Source: Dicaeum eximium (lineage: Eukaryota > Chordata > Aves > Passeriformes > Dicaeidae). Taken from it: a stretch of 64,000 nucleotides of DNA. The notes under the pieces are model-generated. The model ran no database searches. It saw only the letters and a list, made by a program, of their open reading frames with translations, and had not been told where the DNA came from. The stretch spans positions 625,544 through 689,543 of the forward strand of contig VWZP01002396.1 in NCBI GenBank assembly GCA_013396995.1. Reading direction: 5' to 3'. Below, piece by piece: positions 12,671 to 23,063 of this stretch. The position numbers were made by a program, and so were the translations under genes. Every line of letters starts with the position of its first letter. Position 1 is the first letter of the stretch.

Positions 12671-14427
12671 GCATCATGTTGACAGATGTGCCCGTGGTAT
12701 ATTGGAACTCTGCTCCACCTAACTAGGAGAAATACTCTCTGAAATTGCTTTATCTATGTATAATGCCAATAACAAGAACAATAGGGGGGAAACTTGGTTT
12801 CTACAGAGACAGGAAGAATAAATTTATACCCAAAAAATGGTGAAAAGAAAAAATAATGTCATCTTTTCTTGGCTTCACTTGTAAAATGCCAAACTAACAG
12901 CCAGCAAGCACATGAAAAGCATAGAATAAGCAACATGGATGTTTTACTTGCTCAGGTTAACAAGAATTTCTCTCCGAGGCCAAAATCCAATCGTTCCTCC
13001 AAGTCCTCAAGTGAAGGGGCTACAATTTGCCTTCAGGAATTGTGGACAAACAAAGAGATTGTGATAATCAGCAGGAAGTTACACACAGCACTATGTGCAG
13101 CTTTCTGTAACTTCACCTCATGCTGCAGTACTAATTAATTTCAGCTGCTTTCACCTGCTATTTGCAATTAAGATTTCCTCTGTCATCTCTACCACGGTGA
13201 GCTCTCACAGCTGACCCATCCCTCTCCTGCTTGATCCAGCCTGCAGAGCTCCATGGAGCAGGTCCTTGGATCCCAGCCAAGTGCTCCCAGAGCAGGGAGA
13301 CACAGCAGCACTGCAGTGCCAGCCCTGCTCCCCACAGCCAAGCCCTGACCCCCTCCTCAGCCCCATCCTCAGTCAGCATAAAACATTCGGGTGCTTGAAG
13401 CGTCAGCCTCTGCTCCTTCCTCCAGGAGGGCTGATGAGCCCTGAAATGTCCATCTTCTACCTGCCAGCCCATGAAAGTGGTTTGCCCACGTATCAGACAG
13501 TGGCTCAACTTGAGCTAATTCAGATGGATTTTCCAGATAATTTATTTATCTGGATAATCCAGCTAATTTCAGCCACTGGCCCTTCCTGAGTCAACAGTTT
13601 CCTTGGTCCTTTACTGAATTTGTACCTTTTACCTCTTTATCACCCATAGCTGTAATTCCTACTCTGTCCTGACTCAAACAGCTGTATTTGCTTTCTAAAC
13701 ATAAAGAAAACAGAATTAGAGGCTTTTCTTTAAATTTAAGACCCGGTTAGTATAGGATGCTACCATGGTGCATTAAGAGCTGTCCCTCTGAGACCCCTCC
13801 AGACCTACTGAAATACATCTGCCATGATATGAGGAAGAAGTTACATTACCACAGGGGCTCAACTTCAGGAAACACTTAGGAAACTGAAATCTTTCTAACA
13901 GAAAAAAAAATACAGTGGTTGGACTGAGGTGGTTCAGCAGTCAATCACCTTGGATAAAAGAAAAAAAAACATATGAAGAGAACAAATCACCAACCTAAAT
14001 ATTCATCGTGGATTCACTGCTGTAATCATGGCCACATTTCATTCTGCTCTGCAGATACCAGCTTGACCATTAATGCTGACTGCTGGTACTCTAGAAAAGC
14101 ATCAAGGCAAAATAGAAACTGAAAATGCTTTTCAGGCAAATAAACTGAGTGAATAATAAACAGGAGACAAGAGAAACAAACAAACAAACAACCCTTTCAA
14201 CCATGAAAGAAGGTTTCTTCATTTAAAAAGGAAAAATACCCAATTAAAATGAAAGCTGTAAAAATACTTTTAAATGCAATTACAAATGGAAAAGTCATGG
14301 CTTTGATCTCAATGACCATAAATGAGCAGCAAGGAAGAGCAGACAATAAGAAAAAGGAACCTAAAGGTATCAATGTAAATTCTAAAACTTGTAGAATAAT
14401 AAAAATATGGAAATTTAATATAATAGC
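12671..14427. other. Intergenic, no gene seen (apart from the hairpin)
   Basis: No gene is supported. It contains A-runs near 13902 and 13965 and an (AAAC)n tract at about 14174-14191. Open frames on both strands around 13158-13589 overlap in antisense and look meaningless. Confidence 0.5.
13513..13572. repeat. Near-perfect 35-base hairpin flanked by direct repeats
   Basis: The arms at 13526-13540 (GGATTTTCCAGATAA) and 13546-13560 (TTATCTGGATAATCC) pair at 14 of 15 positions around the five-base loop TTTAT. The hairpin is bracketed by near-identical direct repeats: AGCTAATTCAG at 13513-13523 and AGCTAATTTCAG at 13561-13572. The arrangement could be a tiny foldback insertion with target-site duplication, a cruciform site, or chance. 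The stem is too short for a normal microRNA precursor. Confidence 0.6.
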
Positions 14428-14619
14428 ATGACATTAAACTCTATCCAGGTTGTAAATTTCATAATAGATGAGGATGGAAAAATTGTCAGACATGATGCAG
14501 GAAATGCAGAAATAAACTGCAAACATTTCTGTTCTGTATTTAAAACAGTGGAAAATTTGTTCATCTTTTACAGAGACATGGCAACAATTTCTATTTCAAC
14601 AGTCACTGATTTTAAATAG
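14428..14619 (+). pseudogene. CR1/L2-like LINE ORF2 remnant (start of RT region)
   Basis: A 63-codon plus-strand frame contains IIDEDGKIV, then HDAGNAEI, then HFCSVF (residues 12-38, bases 14461-14541). In CR1/L2-clade LINEs, the linker between endonuclease and reverse transcriptase has the pattern L-x-E-x-G-x-(L/I)-V-x-x-D-x-x-x-A-E-x-x-N-x-x-F-x-S-V-F. This fragment aligns to that pattern without gaps from the Asp-Glu pair through Ser-Val-Phe. A stop lies just upstream, and the frame ends soon after the motif, so the element is a short dead fragment. The adjoining 14249-14431 frame is offset and may or may not belong to the same copy. Confidence 0.4.
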
Positions 14620-17285
14620 ATATTACATGTAAACATTTAAGTATGAGATTGAATAATTTGCTCTGCAGATTATCAAAATAATTGACAAAGATCCCCCTGG
14701 AGCAGCCACATTTTTTTGAATCATCTGCATTCAATGAGGAAGCCTCAAAGAAACTCCAGGAAAGTCAGGACCACTCCCATACTGAGCAGGTCTTACAGGG
14801 TGACCACAGCACTTATCCCCTACATCCACAGGCTGGGTTCTCATCCCTGCCCTTCCCCAGACCAATGAGAAAATGAGAATGTTATTTCGTGGCTTTGAAA
14901 ACTCTTTGCTGTCAGTTTGGTTCCCTGTTCCCCAGCCCACCTCAGAGGATGGTATTTGTTGAACTGATCCTACTTGAGAGAGTGAGTATATTTTGATTGG
15001 ATTTGACTATCACATCTAAACCTCAGGTCACTTGGGCTGGTCAGGAACATAAATACGATTAGTAGTAGTAAAAAAAAAATGAAGCAAAGCTGCACTGACT
15101 CAGTGCAGAACGCTCTTTAAGCCCTGGACAAACAACTGCTTTTGCTTTGCTTTCCTGCCCGCTGTTTGTGCAGCAGATGCTCTTCACAGGAAAAGCTGTA
15201 TCACCTTCACCCAGAGTCCAAGCTTGCCTTTACTCCACGTTTGCTCTCTTGCTTAAGTTATGCCAGCCCATCTGCAGGCGAATCTAATCCTCTCGTTAGC
15301 GAGGTAGCTCAGCCCTGCTCTGCTGTGCCTCGCATTACACAGATCAGCCAAGTATTGATGCAACATCACTGAGGAGAATCTAGATTTTTTTTTCCCTGTG
15401 CTTTCTTCTTTGGAAACTTAAAATACATGCTGGAAATAATTTCAAGGGCTGCTGAGCATTGCCACTGGGGGAATGCAAGGGGCTTTCAATACTAAGACTG
15501 AAAGACAGTTGGAAATTTGCAAGCGGTTACCTTTGAAATTAGATTTTAAGGTTAAATTCAAAGAAGCTCACGTAGCCTTTCCCAAACCCTCAATACACCA
15601 GTGCTTCTGGCAAGAGGTAACAAAAGCTCTTCTCCTTTGCTGGGTCCTGAGCCCACTGTGTCTCTTCCCAGAGCCTTGGCCCAACTGGCCATTGTGTGGG
15701 GCCAGCAGCAGCAGCCGGGGAGGCCAAACCAGCACTGCAAACTCACAGCACAGACCCCAAAGCCACCCTGAGAGGAAGGTGCAGGTCAGCCCATGTTTGC
15801 TCAGTGTGCAAACAAAACTCCACATTCCTTCCAAGCCAACTCAGCAGCAGAGGCAGGATGGTGAGGGCTCACTTACCACATCTCCATCCCACCAGGTCCT
15901 GGGTCACCAGGGACAAACTCCAGCCACCAAATGCTGGTGCAAGTCTTGTGGTGTTATTTTCCATCTGTTTCAAAAGCTCCAAAGGAAGCCAAGACTGCCT
16001 CTGTTATATCCTTTTAATGACAAATCCTTTCTCAAAGAATTGACATTCAAACTAGGCAAGGTAGACGAAAAATGTTATGAATGCAGCACTACAGACAGGA
16101 AAAAACCCCCAAAACTTGCTAAATTGCACAGAAGCCTTCTGTGGTTCAAAAACAGAAACAGAAAGTAAAACCAGTCATCCTCAGCTCAGATACTTCCTAT
16201 AATCCATTTATCTGAATTCCCAGTGCTCCTCAGCTCTCTGAGGCACATCAGTGCCCATCTCCTGTTAATAAAGGAAAGCACTGCTGCATCAGAAGGGGAG
16301 CTGGTCAGAGCAGTCTTTGGCCAGCAAGTTGTGTTTCCCACTTGGTACTAATTTCCATTCATATAACAGAGTTTTACATTATAAATTTTCACACTTCATC
16401 TTCCTGTAACCTGAACATGGCCACGTTTGCTTCCATGCCATCTCCACTTCCCTGCACTGAGTGAAGAATATGTGCCAAATTGTCCTCATAGAGAGGTCAC
16501 TTAATTTTGGTTTGTAAAGCCAAATCTCCTGTGATCTCCATACTTATCAATCAATACATAAATAGCAAAATTAAGCCCCATTATTCTCATTTGCTACAAA
16601 ATTAAATGAATTAATTAAACATGGGAAGAGTGCTGATGTCTGCCAAACAGTTATTTCCAACAGATAAAAACAAATTGAGGAATGATATGCAGACAGAAGA
16701 AGAAAATTAGCTTTCCATACAGCAATGCAGTGAACTATAACAAGGAAAACTGTAAATAACAATCAGTGGGCCAGACTTCTGCCTCTGAACACTGAGACAA
16801 GAGGAACACATTCTTTGTTGTAGAGGAAGAAACCACTCTGAAACAATCCCCTTGTTTTTGCAGAACAGAAAAGGCCCTGGAGACTGCAAACAACAGACTT
16901 CAGCAAGAATGGCTCTTTCAAACTCTGATTTGCAAAAGGACTGCTGCTTTGTAATTGTCATGAATCGTTTTCCCTAAACATCTCAAAGAAACAAAAAAGA
17001 GTGCAAACACTGCAGACAAGTTGTGACCACTGGAAGCTTTTCCAGGTGGCTGAATAATAGTAGGGAGAGAGACTTTCCAGGACTTGGGGTTGGAAAATAG
17101 GGAAAATTTGAACCAGAGCATTGAAGAATTTGGAAACTTCAGCATCTTCTGTCCTAATGAAGATGCATCAACAGTCTGGTTTTGAAGTTACAGTCATAAG
17201 ACAAATGCATAACTGCAAGCAGTGTTTGAAAGACACTTGCAATTACAGCTGCTCTGGAACAATGAAATATATACTGTTCCTTAAA
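14620..17285. other. Intergenic; one long unassigned open frame
   Basis: A plus-strand frame at 15473-16168 stays open for 231 codons. Its N-terminal half is Lys-rich, the middle is Ser/Gln/Pro-rich, and the C-terminal third (about residues 175-231) is basic with a Cys-rich patch. I recognise no domain, and the antisense strand is also open over part of it, so I treat it as chance. 15235-15335 keeps five CpGs and is listed separately. The rest shows nothing. Confidence 0.45.
15235..15335. promoter_or_regulatory. CpG-retaining patch with OTX/PITX-type core
   Basis: Five CpGs lie within about 100 bases of otherwise CpG-poor DNA. The palindrome CTCGTTAGCGAG (15292-15303) follows directly on a TAATCC core at 15285-15290, the binding core of OTX/PITX-class homeodomains. 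It may be a small conserved regulatory element. Factor binding is inference only. Confidence 0.2.
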
Positions 17286-17660
17286 TAAACTGAAAAAATG
17301 ATAACCTCTTTTAACTGTCGTGGTGTAGTAGAGAGATCTTCATATCTTCCTTAATGAGATTTTTATTGCCTGTGTAAATTTGTCTTGAACTGAATTTTTG
17401 TCTTGGGAACTCTGAATTATGTTATACCAAGTTGTTCCTGGTAAGCATACAGGCTTGCACACATTTTTTGCTGTGAAAATGGCTCCTTCTGGCAAACTGA
17501 AAGCAATTGAAGCTCAATTTAATTAGCTGCCTTCTGTAAATATGCCATTATTCTTCTAGCTCAACACTGGAGTTATATTTACAAAGGGAACAGATAGCAA
17601 TAATTATTTTGGGCCATAGTTAGTCAGCATTAGTTAATGCCTGAATGTAATTGAGAGGAA
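17285..17660. promoter_or_regulatory. Candidate conserved non-coding element with homeodomain cores
   Basis: This is an AT-rich block with no simple repeats and no open frame. Features include AATTTAATTAGCTGCC near 17515-17535, a TAATTATTTTGGGCCATAGTTAGTC stretch near 17600 (written here only as context), TTAGTTAATGCC near 17630 and a GTGAAAATGGC stretch near 17475. The composition and clustering of TAAT cores resemble developmental enhancers in gene deserts. This cannot be confirmed without alignment. Confidence 0.28.
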
Positions 17661-19741
17661 ATTAAGACAAGTGTAGTCTTTGGGGGGAAAAAAAAGAATC
17701 TATCAGTCTACAGCAGTACAGAGACTGCACTTGTGTGCTCCTTCTCAGGCTGGAATACAGGGAAAAGTTTGGCTAAAAAAAGCAAACATTTTCTCTGTGC
17801 TCTGGAACCAGAGAAGGATAACAATAATCACTTTATATATTCAGTCATTCAAAATCTGGTGAAAGTTTGAAATAACTCTTACCAGCCACCCTCTCTGAGT
17901 TTCTGTTTGCTTCTGAAGTCACAGCCCTGTGACCAGGCACTGCTGTATTCTCCTCACTGAGGAAAGGAGCCCAGAGCCAAGCAGCTCAGAGAGCTCAGAG
18001 GATCCACAGCTTGAAGGGCACAGGTTGCTTGGAAAGTTTTTGCAGGTGATGTCCAAGAGTCCTTAAATGGCTCAGAACAGGGGGAACCTGTTCCAAGGAC
18101 ATTTTCCTGCATCTCTGAAATGAGCTAATACTTTCCAATGTCCATCTTAATAGGATTCTTCAAACTGCTCATAGCCCTTTTCATTGGTCTGGATCTGCTA
18201 TTCAAATTAACCCTCAGAAGATAGTAGTTTAATTGCATCACTATGTAGATGCATCTTTTCAAAATTAAAGAGGCCCTAATTCAATTTACCTTCATCCACT
18301 TTCAAAGTAAATTATAGCAAATGAAGAGTTTGCTAATTTTGAACAATCATTCACACCCAGGTTAAATGCAGTTTTTCAAACTATCTTTAAATGTATCTCC
18401 TTAATTTTCATTACTTCCCCTTTATGTCACCACAACACATTCCTCTTTTTTTAGGCTTGCAAGTGTCAAACTATACATGTAATACTACAAATTAATTATT
18501 CAGATTTTGCATTCCTTTATGTAGCAAAGATTCTTGAATAAATTTATGGGAACTTCTTTTTGCACATGGGTGAACAAACTGGGCCCACTGTTTCCATGCT
18601 GGAAGTAGTTGTTAATGCAAGTAAGGATGGGTTTGGGATTAGCTTATTGCACCAAGCAATAGAAGAATATTTTGAGATTCATATTTCCAACAAAAGCTGT
18701 CCCTGTCACACTGGACAGCCCCAGTGAGAGCTGAGGAACATCCCCAGGCCATCAACATCATCCTCGCTGGGATCTGGCACTGAGAGCTGCTCTGCTAAAT
18801 GGCTCCTGACTCCAGGGTGAGCTCGCTTGCTGTGCTGCCTTGCAGGATAGAAAAACTCCTTCCATGGCCCTCATTTGCTCTAAGACAGGCCCACAAAACA
18901 CCTTTTTTTCACCTGCTGAATGCCCATCCAGTCCGTGGGCTCAGGACACCAGGGCTCACAGCACCCTGCTCCCAATGCAGTGTTGTCCACAGCCTTCCTT
19001 GAAACTTGCCTTGAAATCAGGGGCTTCTCCCTGCACTTAACAGTTGGCTCATCAGCAACACTACAGAAAACCCACAAATCTGCAGGGGAACAGATAATGG
19101 GGTTTGAGTGGCAAGACTCTGACAAGCCAGAAAATACCCAAACTCCATGATGCTACTTATTCCTGTGCTATTTCCATGCTATACAGAGCTCCACAGCAAA
19201 TCAAAGGACCCCAGGGTACCTCTTCAACAGGTAAAAAACTCAGCCCTTATGCAAATGAAATGCTAAAAGTGTTCTTTTGTTTCTCTGAGGTATTTGTACT
19301 ACTAATGCAAGGCACACAAACTTCATAATGAAGTAAAATATTACCTTGTGGTACTTGCAAAATGCCAGAAGTTTATTGACTCTGTCTCTAGGAGACAGCA
19401 ATACTCATGGAGCTTTATACGTCCTTTAGCCAAAGTTCAAACGAAAAATGTTTTCATAATTTAGAATTCTGTTGTAAGGTGGGTTGGGAAATGGCATGCA
19501 CCTGGCATGCAGCTACTTAGAAATGAAGAGTTAGTACAATAACAGTAAAAAAATATCTAGTGTATCTGAGCACACATGGTTTTTCCTTTGTGTAACTTAT
19601 GATTTCAGAGCATCTTGCCAAAGCTAAGCTGAACTATGAATACCAAGTATTTTAGTCTTCAAGAGTTATAGTGCAGGAAATTCATGTCTCTGTATTCTTT
19701 CCCGTAGCTGTCACTCAGGCTGCTCCTTGTGAAAGACCTGA
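17661..19741. other. Intergenic, no gene seen
   Basis: 17682-17696 is a short G/A run. 18110-18430 is another AT-rich, repeat-free block of the kind often conserved, with weaker evidence than its neighbours. At 19492-19512 GGCATGC is duplicated within a short span. A pyrimidine tract ending CCGTAG at about 19707 resembles a splice acceptor, but the frame that follows meets a stop at 19739-19741. Confidence 0.45.
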
Positions 19742-20218
19742 ATTCAAAAGGCAGCTTTGGACATTAATTTGACAGCAGATGGATCAGATGGATTGGCCCC
19801 CCATTTCAGCGGTACAAAGCTGGAATACACTGCTGCCATGCATGTGGAATTGCTGAAGTGCCTGCCTGCACAGCTGTCCCCCTTTGCCCTGCAGAATGGC
19901 ACCACTGCTCCGTGGACTGGTGATCCATGGGCCTGTCTCAGGGTACTGCTGACCTACAGACTCTCACAGGCAGATCCAGGCGTGACAGCTACGCTGACAG
20001 AGGCATGGGAAACCTGGGAGAAGCATCACTTTCACAGAAACCCATCTCAGACTACAGAGAACTGCTCTGAACCACGCCTCATCCGCTCTCGTGGCTTCCA
20101 ACTGCTGGCAAAGTTGATAAAATATCGAAGACAGATACTCAGAGAAACATCTGATATTCTAATTGGACCATCTCTCACAGAAAATACATCCTTCACACCC
20201 AGAATTCCACTAATATAG
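19742..20218 (+). other. Open frame with coding-like codon texture, unassigned
   Basis: The frame is open for about 158 codons between TGA at 19739-19741 and TAG at 20216-20218. The first in-frame ATG is near residue 33 of the open stretch. Codons favour purine at position 1 and C/G/T at position 3. Several CpGs survive (CCG, GGCG, ACG, CGC, CGT, CGA), which is unusual for this background. The C-terminal part is Leu/Arg/Ile-rich with a helix-like segment (FQLLAKLIKYRRQILRE). I recognise no family and see no convincing donor site. It could be a lost gene remnant, a lineage-specific exon or a chance frame. Confidence 0.2.
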
Positions 20219-22739
20219 GCTCCTTCCCTGTACCCAACTTCAAACAGAGCATTCAATAATTAAATTGAGTGCTAGGGCTGCATTCAGCAAAGCAGCTCTG
20301 AGCAAGTGTCATCAATGCTGACCCAAGCAGACACCATGTCAAAATGTTCCAGTCCACCAGGCACATTCAGAAATTTGGCTCTAATGTCTGCAAAACCCTG
20401 TTGAGAGCAGGTGTAAGATATTCTACCAGAGGGACAGGAGATGCAGAGACAGGCCCAGAGCACAGGGAGAGGAAGGAAATCCAGTCATTCCAGGTGTGTG
20501 GCATTTGCTTGCACTGGGTGAGACTCAGAGGAGCAGCAGGTGCTGAAGAATGGAGCTGTGGGTCCAAATGAGACCCCTGAGATGGCAGATACACATCATG
20601 GCTCCTGGGAAGGTGACAGGCTCCTGGGGGTGAGTTTGAGGGGCTGGAGTGAGAACAATACAGGGTAAGATTTGCAGAGAGGGAGCCAAGGACAGAGTGC
20701 AGAGTGGCTTCCAAAGTCAGGAGCATTGGCCTGTTGGAAAGGCAAGGAAGGGTTCAGAGCAGGCAGGGGGTTGAACCAGATGCAGCAGAAACATGAGCTC
20801 AACCTATCTGTCAAGAGCCTTGAAACAGCAGCAGGCAGAGAGCCTGGGAGATGCTGGTAACTCCTCCCAGCTCAGCAGTAGCTCTTCCCAAGCAATGCAG
20901 CCACAAGAAATGCTTTTTTATAGACCTCAGAGTAATTCCAAATGGAGCATTAAATGGTTTTAACACAGGAATAAACACGAGTGGACTGTGAAGGACTCCT
21001 TGATCAGTGAGTCTGGGCTTCTGCAGGACTCACCCCCATAACATAATCCCTCTCACACCCTGAGGGTCCTCCTTCAAAAAGCCAGCTTTGGTTTTTGCCT
21101 GATGTTCCTACTGTGCCATTGTCCCAGAATTGCCCTGACCAGACATGAAGGAGCTTCTGGCATCCTAAATTAATTCAGGACAAATCTAGTCCTCTTTGTT
21201 CTCCTGCTGGTATTATCCTCAGCTGAAGCTGCTCCTCCCCACACACTTGGGCTTTTACCCCTTGATGTGCTCACAGGAAAACTAATCCCTTCTCAGCTTT
21301 TGTTTTTCTTGGCTAAGGAGGTCAAAGAGAAGTTTAAATCTATTTGTTAGCTAAGGTTTTGTAGCAGTTCCCATTAGTTTTTAAAGGGAGTTGAAATCAT
21401 GTGATAGGGACCACTCTTTTGTTTGTTTGTTTTTTTTTTCCCTGCTACAGGCACAAACTAGAAATACAGACAAGAGGCAAATGAAATGCATACAGGATGG
21501 TTAACACAACAATCCAAAGCTCAGTTCTACTGCTTCCCTTGAGTAACCAGGTAGGATGGTTGAAAAGAAGCCAAATTTAGCCCTCCTGAAATGGAGAGAA
21601 GCCTGCCAAACAGCCATGCCTTGCTAATATAAAATACCCATGTAGAGGAAACTATTTACATTCCTGTTAGGTCTGCTTTGCAACTAAAAACTCCTCAAGC
21701 TTTTGAAATGCAGCAGAATTAACACTGAACCCTGGGTATTTGTACCCAGAGACAAACTGACAGCAAGGCACTGTGGAGGGAGATCTCATCAGTGCAGTTC
21801 AGAGGGGAAAATTAGGAAATGTCCAGAGGACATGCACTGGAGCAAAGAAGCCTGGGAAGTAAGGAGATGCACAGCCACAGCAAGGCACAGTGTCCAGAGG
21901 CAGCTGGAAGATGGTGTTATTGCCCCATCCATGACGTCAAGAGAGAGATGAGAAAATCTACAAAGGGCTAGATTCCCATCAGCTTGCAGGGGCCAAATGC
22001 TGACCTCTTTTATTCCAAACTTACCTGGCTGCAACAACCATTCTGATGAGCAGCAGGTAATCCAGGGCAGGCACAGCCATGAGTACATAATTGGAGCAGG
22101 GCTGTACTAAGCATGGCAGGAGAGCTGTCTCAGTAATACAGATGAAAATATGCCATTAGACCTGTTATGCTGCTCAGCACTGCCATATATAACAGTATTT
22201 TTTGAAGATACAATTCACTACAAAAAGAGCTGAGTACATTTCTCTGTCACAGTAGGGAAAAAAATATGGGTAGTTAGGTTTGAAGGAGAAGAAAGCATGT
22301 GCCCTGCTTTCTGACCCTGGTTTTTGTTTATTGTTTGGATCCTACACCATATTTTTCTCGTTTTCTCCTTCAATTATTTATTAAGAAAAAAAAGAGATGG
22401 AGAAGGGTTCTCTGTTCTTGTTTGTGCCAGCACTCATGGCTGCTGCTGTGGGAATACTGCTAACAGCAGCTACTAGTGTTTTATCAAAAATAATAAAGTA
22501 TATCGTTATCATAAAATACCAATGTGATCAAAAGGATTATTCTGTTATGCCCTTGTCTAAGTTTCAACTGTAAATTAGAGCTCAGGTAAAAACAATCTAC
22601 AGTAGAGTATATAAAGTTTGGAAATTATAATGTATTTCTATACAAACTCTTATGTTAATCAGATATAGATATCACAGAGCACTCCCCTCACCGAAAATGG
22701 GAATTTAACATTTATTATTTTATATTCTGAAGCTTTCAT
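20219..22739. other. Intergenic, no gene seen
   Basis: No gene is supported. A (GTTT)n plus T-run lies at 21417-21439. Frames at 20367-20814 (minus) and 21703-22088 (both strands) overlap in antisense and show no features. 22440-22640 is AT-rich. Confidence 0.5.
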
Positions 22740-23063
22740 CGTGTATTTTATAGACGCGCAGGGGCCGATCAGCTGAACCCCGCTGACTTTGACAGCGCTG
22801 CTCCGGACGCGCCCCGCAGCGAGCCACATCCACCCCCAGCACCCCTGCGAGCAGGAGCACTGCTCCATCTGCTGGGCTCCCGCACCAGGACAGGGACAGC
22901 CTGAGGGCTGAGGGAACATCAGTGCGAGCGACAAACCCGGGGCACATTGACACCGGCGTCAGGAAATTCAATTCACCGAGCCGGCCGAAGCAAAGCGCGG
23001 GGAGCGCGGCGCGTCCCCGAAACAAGCGCGGTCCCTCGGGCAGCGCTGGGAGGCAAAGCACGG
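22740..23063. promoter_or_regulatory. Isolated CpG island, probable promoter
   Basis: I count 33 CpG dinucleotides in 324 bases, GC content is clearly above 60 percent, and observed/expected CpG is near 1 by hand count. The densest part is 22981-23040, with 12 CpGs in 60 bases. Immediate flanks are AT-rich and CpG-poor, so this is a discrete island and not regional GC drift. In birds such islands normally mark promoters. A donor-like GTAAGC follows on the plus strand at 23135, and a TATA box faces the minus strand at its left edge, so the transcription direction is undecided. Frames across it (such as 22720-23103 on minus) have no recognisable product. A long non-coding RNA or an unannotated first exon would both fit. 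Confidence 0.7.
22745..22752 (-). promoter_or_regulatory. TATA box candidate (TATAAAAT) facing minus
   Basis: On the minus strand TATAAAAT sits exactly at the left boundary of the CpG island, with GC-rich DNA upstream and AT-rich DNA downstream. A start site would be expected about 25-30 bases on, near 22718-22725. A donor-like GTGAGG on the minus strand at 22686-22691 lies shortly after. The arrangement is suggestive only. Confidence 0.3.

Noticed and set aside
15292..15320. AGCGAGGTAGCTCAGCCC resembling a tRNA D-arm
   Set aside because: No acceptor stem, anticodon arm or T-arm follows.
15473..16168. 231-codon plus-strand open frame
   Set aside because: It has no recognisable family, a middle section of Ser/Gln/Pro-rich filler, antisense frames also open, and no splice or promoter context.
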